DNA of 8,328 nt from JBKPCD01 sp046727175. Its GTDB lineage: Bacteria; Acidobacteriota; Vicinamibacteria; Vicinamibacterales; 2-12-FULL-66-21. A program made the translations under genes and the position numbers. Positions within the stretch are counted from its first letter, which is position 1. Each line of letters begins with the position of its first letter. Positions 1 through 4,984 of the stretch are shown here, piece after piece. The notes below the pieces were generated by a model. The model ran no database searches, had not been told where the DNA came from, and saw only the letters and a list, made by a program, of their open reading frames with translations. The stretch is from positions 1 through 8,328 of the forward strand of contig JBKPCD010000043.1 in NCBI GenBank assembly GCA_046727175.1. The letters run 5' to 3'.

Positions 1-125
1 ACGCTGAACACCGCAGCGTTGGCGCCAATTCCGAGCCCGAGGGTCAAGGCCACGGCGGCGACGAAGCCGGGAGAGTGCCGGAGCAGCCGTGCGCCGTGTC
101 GAACATCCTGCCAGATGGTTCCCAT
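1..125 (-). CDS. ADOP/MacB-type ABC permease, N-terminal fragment (runs off the left edge)
   Basis: Reading the minus strand from an ATG at 125-123 gives 41 codons that continue past the window edge. The peptide starts MGTIWQDVRHGARLLRHSPG and runs into a hydrophobic stretch (about residues 21-41) containing LGLGIGANAAVFS. This is the first membrane helix signature of MacB/FtsX-like duplicated permeases abundant in Acidobacteriota (ADOP). The permease at 2153-4900 has the matching segment LALGIGANVAIFS, and both have 21 residues from this type of methionine to the PGF motif. This copy has no prefix domain before that point. I see no clear Shine-Dalgarno sequence upstream (positions 126-140) and no padR beside it. 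The family is clear from the N-terminus, but whether the rest of the gene is intact is unknown. The encoded protein would sit in the inner membrane; its substrate is unknown. Confidence 0.85.
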   Translation of the reverse strand, partial: MGTIWQDVRHGARLLRHSPGFVAAVALTLGLGIGANAAVFS

Positions 126-179
126 ACAACCGCTGAACGGGTAAACGGCGCGAAATGTTCCGGAAAACTGCGAATGAAT

Positions 180-250
180 CAGCAGTGAGAAGCCAGAAGT
201 TAGAGCGATATGGTCTGGTTCGCTCTCTGGCTCCTGGATTCTAGCTTCTG
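180..250. repeat. Heptad-periodic inverted repeat, hairpin A
   Basis: The left arm (180-207) is four consecutive 7-mers on the plus strand, for example CAGAAGT at 194-200 and TAGAGCG at 201-207. The right arm (223-250) is four 7-mers of the same family read on the minus strand, for example CAGGAGC (236-230) and CAGAAGC (250-244). The shared consensus is about YAGRAGS. Opposite heptads pair at about 5-6 of 7 positions, and the inner stem can form a perfect 7-bp match, AGAGCGA (202-208) with TCGCTCT (220-226). The central spacer is 15 bp or less. There is no flanking T-run, so it is not a classical intrinsic terminator. The design matches the repeat at 4898-4970. Confidence 0.75.
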
Positions 251-286
251 ACGCGTTTCGGCTGTTCGCAGGGATGCGCGGACCAC

Positions 287-385
287 GGGGAGCGAACGAG
301 CAGAGCGAGTGAGCACGCGAGCGGCGCGGGGATCGAGGGGGCCCCGCGAGCGAGCGTGAAAGGGGGTTCGGCGGGACGAAGTCCC
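287..385. repeat. GAGC-rich low-complexity tract with two GC-rich hairpins
   Basis: GAGC occurs at 290, 298, 303, 311, 319, 348 and 352. Four of the first five units fall in an approximate 8-bp rhythm (303, 311, 319, and 290 to 298). Next comes an inverted repeat with a 7-bp stem, CGCGGGG (325-331) and CCCCGCG (342-348), around a 10-nt loop. Further on is a 5-bp stem GGGAC/GTCCC (373-377 and 381-385) with a GAA triloop. These elements are read directly. Whether they form a structured RNA, a repeat family or nothing functional is unknown. Confidence 0.5.
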
Positions 386-410
386 CGATTGAGAGACGAC
401 GGGAGGGGCG

Positions 411-419
411 TGTTACAGT
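411..419 (+). promoter_or_regulatory. Candidate extended -10 promoter for the 444-1196 gene
   Basis: TGTTACAGT fits an extended -10 element (TG, one base, then TACAGT at 414-419). The same hexamer TACAGT is the best -10 candidate upstream of padR (1796-1801). A weak TTGAGA lies at 389-394, but the 19-bp spacing is long. Transcription would begin near 426, leaving a leader of about 18 nt before the TTG start at 444. This is a suggestion from motif match only. Confidence 0.3.
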
Positions 420-443
420 TGCTGGTGGAGACGCTGCAGCCGA

Positions 444-1196
444 TTGAGCTGGCCTTTACTTCCACCTTCTTACGAGCGGCAACTCGGACACGCGCGCCGG
501 ATCGAGCTCGCCCGCGATCGGCGCATCCGTGAACGCAACAAACCAACCTATCGCCTGGCGCACTGGCCGATCTGGATCTGGGTCTTCTTCATCGTGCCGG
601 GACCGCTCACCTTCGATCTGTTCGCGCACGGCTTCGATCCCCGGATGGCGCTCTGGCTGGGCGCCGTCCTGATCGGAACTGCGATCGCCGGTCTTCGCGG
701 CCGCCTGCCAGGAGTCGAACCGCAGCCCTACATCATCCGCTTCACCGAGGACCGCCCGAACCCGTTGTACCGGCGCATCTGTTACACGCTTGCGTGGAGT
801 GAGGTCATCGCGTTTGCCGTGTTGAACACCGTCGGGCTCATAGCCGCGATCGTCACGGGCCGGTGGCAACTGCGGCAGCTCTACGATCTCGCGTACTTTC
901 CCATCGTGAGTGTGGTCTGGCTGGCCGGCGCGCTCGGTCGGCTTCCACGCGTGAAGCGGTCGACGGAAGGTGAAGGGCACGAGCGCCGGTACTTCTATGG
1001 ATCGGTGTGGGCGGTCTGCTTCGCGCAGCCAGTCCTGTGGCTCCTTTGGAAAGTTCTGCCACACTCGCGAGCAGCGGATGCCGTGAAGCTTGTGGTCTTC
1101 ATCGGGATTCTCGCATACGTTGGTCGGCTGGCACGTCACGGCGTCCTGCCGCGGACCCGCCCGATTGTGCCAGGGGAGCTCGCCGTCTCCGATTGA
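444..1196 (+). CDS. Putative six-helix inner-membrane protein of unknown function
   Basis: I do not recognise a named family. The 250-residue protein has a basic, Arg-rich N-terminus (residues 11-32) followed by about six hydrophobic segments: 41-60 (containing WPIWIWVFFIVPG), 67-84, 112-138, 150-166, 184-205 and 213-230. A polar stretch, residues 86-111, separates helices 2 and 3, and a charged one (168-183) separates helices 4 and 5. The assigned start is a TTG, the only plausible start before the conserved-looking N-terminus; the frame is open back to 393, and GGTGGAG (424-430) is a weak ribosome binding site 13 bp upstream. The hydrophobic pattern in this frame makes it far more likely to be real than the long antisense frame over the same bases, which is polar and Arg-rich. 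One bp after the stop begins the inverted repeat at 1198. It looks monocistronic. Confidence 0.7.
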   Translation: MSWPLLPPSYERQLGHARRIELARDRRIRERNKPTYRLAHWPIWIWVFFIVPGPLTFDLFAHGFDPRMALWLGAVLIGTAIAGLRGRLPGVEPQPYIIRFTEDRPNPLYRRICYTLAWSEVIAFAVLNTVGLIAAIVTGRWQLRQLYDLAYFPIVSVVWLAGALGRLPRVKRSTEGEGHERRYFYGSVWAVCFAQPVLWLLWKVLPHSRAADAVKLVVFIGILAYVGRLARHGVLPRTRPIVPGELAVSD

Positions 1197-1197
1197 A

Positions 1198-1252
1198 TGA
1201 GGCTTTTCGGCAGAGCTCGCCCAGAGCCCTAAGCCCTGAGCCCAAAGCCTTG
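1198..1252. repeat. Heptad-periodic inverted repeat, hairpin B
   Basis: Starting 1 bp after the upstream stop codon, this element has a right side of consecutive 7-mers from 1225 to 1252, such as AGCCCTG (1232-1238). Their reverse complement follows YAGGGCT, related to YAGRAGS in hairpins A and C. The left arm (1198-1217) has TGAGGCT, a 6-bp unit and CAGAGCT. CAGAGCT (1211-1217) faces AGCCCTG (1232-1238) with one non-Watson-Crick pair, and AGGCTTT (1200-1206) is an exact complement of AAAGCCT (1244-1250). The loop is 14 bp (1218-1231). No T-run follows. The outer end overlaps the TTGACG hexamer proposed as the thioredoxin -35 element. Confidence 0.6.
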
Positions 1253-1277
1253 ACGCCCAGCGGTTAGGAGTTACTAT
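1250..1277 (+). promoter_or_regulatory. Candidate sigma-70-type promoter of the thioredoxin gene
   Basis: TTGACG (1250-1255) and TACTAT (1272-1277) are separated by 16 bp, a good match to housekeeping -35 and -10 boxes. Initiation would be expected near 1284-1285, which is the GTG start codon itself. The transcript would then be leaderless. AGGAG at 1266-1270 would lie upstream of that transcript's 5' end and could not act as its ribosome binding site. Confidence 0.5.
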
Positions 1278-1284
1278 CGGAAAC

Positions 1285-1743
1285 GTGAGCACCACCGTTA
1301 TGGACGAGCGCGGCGTCGTCCTCACCTGCCCGTCGTGCGGCCGCCGCAATCGTGTGCCGTTTGGACGCCAGGCGAAGTGCGGTCAGTGCGGCACGACGCT
1401 GCCGGATCCGTCGGAGCCCGTCGAGGTACCGAGCGCGGATGCGTTCGACGCGCTCGTCAACGGGTCGCGCGTGCCTGTCCTCGTCGACTTCTGGGCGCCG
1501 TGGTGCGGTCCGTGCCGGATGGTCGCGCCCGAGATGGCGCGCGTCGCCTCCAACAACGCCGGCCGCTTTGTCGTCGCCAAGGTGAATACCGACGCGATTC
1601 CCGAGCTCGGGGATCGATTTGCGATCCGTTCCATTCCAACGATGGCCGTGTTTGCCGGCGGACGAGAAGTGGCGCGGACTGCCGGCGCGCGGCCGGCGGC
1701 GCAGATCGAGGCGTTCGTCAAGCAGGCGGTCGGACCCGGCTGA
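1285..1743 (+). CDS. trxC: Thioredoxin 2 (TrxC-type) with N-terminal zinc-binding motif
   Basis: This is a 152-residue cytoplasmic thioredoxin that reduces disulfides, normally recharged by thioredoxin reductase. The N-terminal module carries two CxxC pairs, C15/C18 and C32/C35, the zinc knuckle that distinguishes thioredoxin 2 from thioredoxin 1. The thioredoxin fold follows (about 47-150). It has the buried acid D68 in VDFW, the active site WCGPC (W73, C74, C77) and the cis-proline P118 in RSIPT. All expected catalytic and metal residues are present. The length is slightly above that of E. coli TrxC. The start is a GTG at 1285; an in-frame ATG at 1300 (residue 6) is an alternative that still precedes the zinc motif. 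Neither has a well-spaced Shine-Dalgarno sequence, and the -10 element at 1272-1277 suggests leaderless expression. The next gene has its own promoter, so this one is probably transcribed alone. No reductase gene is nearby. Confidence 0.93.
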   Translation: MSTTVMDERGVVLTCPSCGRRNRVPFGRQAKCGQCGTTLPDPSEPVEVPSADAFDALVNGSRVPVLVDFWAPWCGPCRMVAPEMARVASNNAGRFVVAKVNTDAIPELGDRFAIRSIPTMAVFAGGREVARTAGARPAAQIEAFVKQAVGPG

Positions 1744-1771
1744 GATCCCTCGTTATTCAGATGCCGCTCGC

Positions 1772-1801
1772 TTGACTCTGCACGGTAATAAAAACTACAG
1801 T
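1772..1801 (+). promoter_or_regulatory. Candidate padR-permease promoter, with possible PadR autoregulation site
   Basis: TTGACT (1772-1777) and TACAGT (1796-1801) are spaced by 18 bp. The -35 is strong and the -10 shares its sequence with the candidate at 414-419. Initiation near 1808 would give a leader of only about 9 nt before the ATG at 1817. The -10 overlaps the short dyad ACAGTGT (1798-1804). PadR proteins often repress their own promoters through ACA/TGT-type dyads, so this is a natural place for an operator, but the dyad here is very short and the operator is inferred. Confidence 0.45.
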
Positions 1802-1816
1802 GTGAATCATTCAGCC

Positions 1817-2149
1817 ATGCCTCACACCATCGGCGACTTCGAACAGCTGATCCTCTTCGCGCTCGTGCGGCTCGGCGCCGACGCCTACGGAGTCACAATC
1901 CGCCGCGAGATCGAGATGCGAACGAACCGTGCGATCTCACCAGGCGCGTTGTACACCGCGCTCGATCGACTGGAGAAGCGCGGGTTGGTCACCTCGCGTC
2001 TCGGAGACCCGACGCCTGAGCGCGGCGGCAAGCGGAAACGCCTCTACACACTCCAGCCTGCCGGTGAGCGAGCCCTCGCGCGTGTCTACGAATCGCTGCG
2101 GCAGATGGCGAGCGGCGTCAGCGCGCGCTTGCGAACGGTCAAGGGATAA
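1817..2149 (+). CDS. PadR-family winged-helix transcriptional regulator
   Basis: The 110-residue protein is a short PadR of the kind paired with ADOP permeases. The winged helix covers about residues 5-85. It contains IGDFEQLILFALVRLG (5-20), then DAYGVTIRREIE, a recognition-helix region SPGALYTALDRLEKRGLV (41-58), and a basic wing with PTPERGGKRKRLYTL (65-79). The C-terminal helix (82-105) is the usual dimerisation element, and there is no ligand domain beyond it. The ATG at 1817 gives the N-terminus expected for this subfamily; an in-frame GTG at 1802 would add five residues but overlaps the predicted -10 region. There is no clear Shine-Dalgarno sequence. The stop lies 3 bp before the permease start, and the bases AAGGGA near its end serve as the permease's ribosome binding site, so the two are likely translationally coupled. 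PadR probably represses its own operon; the inducer is unknown. Confidence 0.93.
   Translation: MPHTIGDFEQLILFALVRLGADAYGVTIRREIEMRTNRAISPGALYTALDRLEKRGLVTSRLGDPTPERGGKRKRLYTLQPAGERALARVYESLRQMASGVSARLRTVKG
2141..2146 (+). promoter_or_regulatory. Ribosome binding site for the permease GTG start
   Basis: AAGGGA lies 6 bp upstream of the GTG at 2153, inside the last codons of padR. It supports the GTG start and thus inclusion of the N-terminal prefix domain. Confidence 0.6.
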
Positions 2150-2152
2150 CTC

Positions 2153-4900
2153 GTGCGCACGAGACCTCCTCGATTCGCCGATGCCGTGTTGCGCTGGATC
2201 CTTGGAGCCGAAGATGGCGAGGTCATCGCGGGCGACCTCGAAGAAACGTTTGGACGCGACATCGCACCGCACACCGGCCGGTTGCGAGCGCGCGCCTGGT
2301 ACTGGCGACAGGTGACGAGCATTGCGGCGGCGCGGATGTTCGCGTCACCGATCGATCGAACCGACGAACCCGCCAACAAGGGGACGACCATGGCTGCTGT
2401 TCGACAGGACTTCGTGTATGCGCTCCGTGCACTTCGCAAACAGCCGGGGTTCACCATCGTCGCGCTCATCACGCTTGCGCTTGGCATCGGTGCCAACGTG
2501 GCAATCTTCTCGGTCGTCAACGTCGTGCTGGTGAAACCGTTGCCGTTCGCGGATCCGGATCGGTTGATGCTGGTCCATCTCCTCGCGCCCGATCGCGAGG
2601 CGGCCGGCACTTTCCGAAAGATGATCTGGTCCTACCCCAAATATCAGGTCTTCCGTGAACACCAGCAGTCGGCTGAATCGACCGCGCTGTTCACGAGCTG
2701 GGATTGGAATCTCACTGGTTCGGATTCGCCAGAGCGGTTGTCGGGTGAGCTGGTCGAAGGCACGTACTTCCACACACTGGGCGTGACACCGGCAGTCGGC
2801 CGGACGTTCTCGGCCGATGAAACACGCGCGGCTGGATCACCGCCGCTGGCGCTGCTCAGCCATCGTCTCTGGATTGGGCGTTACGGGCAGGACACGAACG
2901 TCATTGGCCGAACGATCGGCCTCAACGGTGTGCCGCATACGATCCTCGGTGTGCTGCCACCGGGCTTCCGCGGTCTGACGGGTCAGGCGGACATCTGGGT
3001 TCCCGTGACGACTCTCTCGGCCGGCGATCTCGGCGAAGCCTGGAACCACTCGTACAGGCTCGTCGCGCGCCGAAGACCGAACGTATCACCCGACCAGATG
3101 GAAGCGGAGGTCAAGCTGCTCGGAGCTCGAGTCGATGCGCAGTACCGTCCTGGCGGTTGGAAGCCGGGCGCAATGTCTCAGGAAACCGGTTGGGGCGCCA
3201 CGGCCGTGCCGCTGAACGATGAGCGCATCGACCCGATCATGCGTCGCTCGGTTTTGCTGATGCTTGCCGCCGTCGTCGCGGTGCTGCTCATCGTCTGCGT
3301 CAACCTGGCGAACTTGATGCTCGCACGCGGCCTCGCGCGTCAGCGGGAGGTGGCGATCCGGCTGGCCGTCGGCGCGAGCCGGCTCCGCATCGTCCGGCAG
3401 CTGATGGTGGAGAGCCTGCTGCTCGCCGTCTGCGGCGCGCTCGGCGGCGTCGCCGTCGCGTATGGCGCCGTTTCCGGCGCGGTCGCCCTGATGCCGGATC
3501 TTCGCATGGTGCTCCCGCGCCAGGCTCCATCGGGCGATTTGACGCGTGTCGGGCTCGGCATGCTCGGACTCGATGCAACGACGCTGCTGTTCACCGTGGT
3601 CATCACGGTCGTTGCCGCCGCGCTCTTTGGGCTCGGCCCCGCGTGGCGAACCTCGCGAAACGATCTCGCGAGCGCAATGAAGTCGGGAGCGACTGGCGCA
3701 TTGTCGGCCGGCACACGCGGCTTGACCGTACGCAACCTGCTAATCGTTGGCGAGATTGCTTTGGCGCTTCTCCTGCTCACCGCAGGCGGTCTGATGCTCG
3801 AGAGCGTCGCCCGGCTTCAGGCAACCGAGCTCGGGTTCAAAGAGAACGGCCTGCTCACAGTTCGTCTGGTATTGCCGGGGCCGCAGTACGACTTGCGCCG
3901 GGGAACTGTATTTTTCGTCGACCTGCTGGATCGTCTTGCGCGGCACGGTGATGTCGAATCGGTCGCGTACGGCAATTGCGCACCTCTTACCGGTCCCTGC
4001 AACGGCACGATGGCTCAGTTTCCGGGACGGGCGACGGTGCCGTTCGAAAAGGCGCCGGACGTAGGCGTGTTCTGGGCATCGCCGCGATACTTCGAGACAC
4101 TCGGGATTCGCGTCGTTCGAGGTCGTGTGTTCACGGAACAGGACCGTGCCGGTCAGCCGAAGGTCGTCGTGATCAACGAGACGGCCGCGCGCGCTTTCTG
4201 GGGCAACGAAAATCCAATCGGCAAGCGCATCGCGGTCGGGCAGGGGGGATTCGGTGGTGACGGCGCCGAAGTGATTGGCGTGGTTGCTGACGTTCGATAC
4301 GGTGCCGTGGAGAAATCGGTCTCACGCGACGTCTACCTGCCGCTCCTCCAGTCGGCCCGCACGTGGGGACTCATCTTCGTCAGAAGCCGCACATCGCCGG
4401 AATCGCTGGCCGCGACGTTGCGACAGGAAGTGCGTGCGCTCGATCCCGATCTGCCGCTCGTCGACATCAAGACCATGGAGGACCGGTTCGATGATGCGAC
4501 GTGGCGAACGCGAATGAGCGCGTGGCTGCTTGGCACGTTTGCGACGCTCGCGCTGGTTCTCGCCGTTGTCGGCATCTACGGAGTGATCTCACAGGGTGTC
4601 GAGCAACGCATGCGAGAGATCGGCGTACGCATGGCGCTCGGTGCAGCCCGATCCGATATTCTTCGGCTGATCGTCAGCCGCGTGCTCGCGATCTCGCTGG
4701 CGGGTGTCGTGCTCGGTACTACGTTGTCGGTTCCATCCATGCGCCTGCTCACGGCGCTGTTGTACCAGGTCAGCCCTGGCGATCCCGTCGTCATCGCGAC
4801 GCTCGCGTCGCTGCTGCTGTCGGCTGCGGTTTGTGCCGGCTACGTCCCGGCGCGCCGGGCGACGAAGGTGGATCCGCTGGTGACGCTGAGGGCGGAATAG
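2153..4900 (+). CDS. ADOP-type duplicated ABC permease (MacB/FtsX-like) with N-terminal prefix
   Basis: This 915-residue inner-membrane protein has two tandem MacB-like halves. Residues 1-70 form the soluble prefix typical of PadR-linked ADOPs: PPRFADAVLRWIL (5-17), an acidic GDLEETF motif, and a Trp/Tyr-rich WYWRQ segment (49-53). The first half has TM1 at about 100-122, a periplasmic core domain to about 363, then TM2-TM4 (about 366-388, 418-446 and 475-497) with the FtsX signature REVAIRLAVGAS after TM2. The second half has TM5 (528-548), a second periplasmic core to about 787, and TM6-TM8 (about 790-812, 838-860, 876-898) with REIGVRMALGAA. The C-terminus, RRATKVDPLVTLRAE, is typical of the family. 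Length is normal and all parts are present. No ATPase gene is nearby, as the name 'orphan permease' implies, so the ATP-hydrolysing partner must be encoded elsewhere. The substrate is unknown. An internal ATG at 2390 has its own Shine-Dalgarno sequence. The TAG stop is the first three bases of the heptad array at 4898. Confidence 0.95.
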   Translation: MRTRPPRFADAVLRWILGAEDGEVIAGDLEETFGRDIAPHTGRLRARAWYWRQVTSIAAARMFASPIDRTDEPANKGTTMAAVRQDFVYALRALRKQPGFTIVALITLALGIGANVAIFSVVNVVLVKPLPFADPDRLMLVHLLAPDREAAGTFRKMIWSYPKYQVFREHQQSAESTALFTSWDWNLTGSDSPERLSGELVEGTYFHTLGVTPAVGRTFSADETRAAGSPPLALLSHRLWIGRYGQDTNVIGRTIGLNGVPHTILGVLPPGFRGLTGQADIWVPVTTLSAGDLGEAWNHSYRLVARRRPNVSPDQMEAEVKLLGARVDAQYRPGGWKPGAMSQETGWGATAVPLNDERIDPIMRRSVLLMLAAVVAVLLIVCVNLANLMLARGLARQREVAIRLAVGASRLRIVRQLMVESLLLAVCGALGGVAVAYGAVSGAVALMPDLRMVLPRQAPSGDLTRVGLGMLGLDATTLLFTVVITVVAAALFGLGPAWRTSRNDLASAMKSGATGALSAGTRGLTVRNLLIVGEIALALLLLTAGGLMLESVARLQATELGFKENGLLTVRLVLPGPQYDLRRGTVFFVDLLDRLARHGDVESVAYGNCAPLTGPCNGTMAQFPGRATVPFEKAPDVGVFWASPRYFETLGIRVVRGRVFTEQDRAGQPKVVVINETAARAFWGNENPIGKRIAVGQGGFGGDGAEVIGVVADVRYGAVEKSVSRDVYLPLLQSARTWGLIFVRSRTSPESLAATLRQEVRALDPDLPLVDIKTMEDRFDDATWRTRMSAWLLGTFATLALVLAVVGIYGVISQGVEQRMREIGVRMALGAARSDILRLIVSRVLAISLAGVVLGTTLSVPSMRLLTALLYQVSPGDPVVIATLASLLLSAAVCAGYVPARRATKVDPLVTLRAE
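2378..2392 (+). promoter_or_regulatory. Possible internal translation start within the permease
   Basis: AAGGGGA (2378-2384) stands 5 bp before an in-frame ATG at 2390 (residue 80). Starting here would give an 836-residue permease without the prefix. That N-terminus lines up exactly with the prefix-less permease at 1-125: each has 21 residues from Met to PGF. Use of this site is inferred from spacing and alignment. Confidence 0.45.
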
Positions 4901-4970
4901 GAGAGAGGAGGCAGGAGCTAGGAGGCAGGAGGTCTTCCTTCTATCTCTACCTTCTACCTCCTGTCTGCTG
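4898..4970. repeat. Long heptad-periodic inverted repeat, hairpin C, starting on the permease stop codon
   Basis: Five consecutive 7-mers (4898-4932) follow YAGGAGG, beginning with TAGGAGA, whose TAG is the permease stop codon. After a 4-base loop (TCTT, 4933-4936) come their counterparts read on the other strand: CCTTCTA (4937-4943), a 6-mer (4944-4949), CCTTCTA (4950-4956), CCTCCTG (4957-4963) and TCTGCTG (4964-4970). Each left heptad faces a right one with about 5-6 pairs including G-U. The predicted RNA is therefore a nearly continuous imperfect hairpin of about 34 positions. It ends 14 bp before the ATG of the downstream E1 gene. It lacks a trailing T-run. Confidence 0.8.
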
Positions 4971-4984
4971 ATAGCATCACGACG

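Larger units (their letters stand above)
126..443. other. Intergenic region between divergent genes, no supported CDS
   Basis: This 318-bp spacer separates the minus-strand permease from the plus-strand membrane protein. From left to right it holds a small perfect palindrome TTCCGGAA (158-165), a heptad-built inverted repeat (180-250), a GAGC-rich low-complexity tract with two hairpins (287-385), and a possible promoter for the rightward gene near 411-419. Open frames crossing it on either strand are low-complexity, Arg/Ala/Ser-rich and resemble no protein I know, so I call none. Confidence 0.7.

Noticed and set aside
158..165. TTCCGGAA palindrome upstream of the left permease as an operator
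   Set aside because: The symmetry stops after 8 bp, there is one copy only and no promoter elements around it; such a short palindrome is likely by chance.
180..250. A CRISPR array or insertion-sequence ends
   Set aside because: The units are 7 bp with no spacers, and there is no transposase, cas gene or target-site duplication near any of the three elements.
241..546. Minus-strand open frame (101 codons) over the GAGC-rich tract
   Set aside because: Its composition simply reflects the low-complexity repeat, and it runs into the 5' end of the membrane-protein gene.
456..1349. Long minus-strand open frame (297 codons) opposite the six-helix membrane protein
   Set aside because: It is polar and rich in Arg, Pro and Asp with no domain, and it spans both an intergenic repeat and the start of the thioredoxin gene. 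The opposite frame has a coherent membrane-protein pattern.
4898..4970. Hairpin C as a standard rho-independent terminator
   Set aside because: There is no T-run after the stem, the arms are imperfect and very long, and the 7-bp periodicity is not expected of a simple terminator. Termination by another route remains possible.
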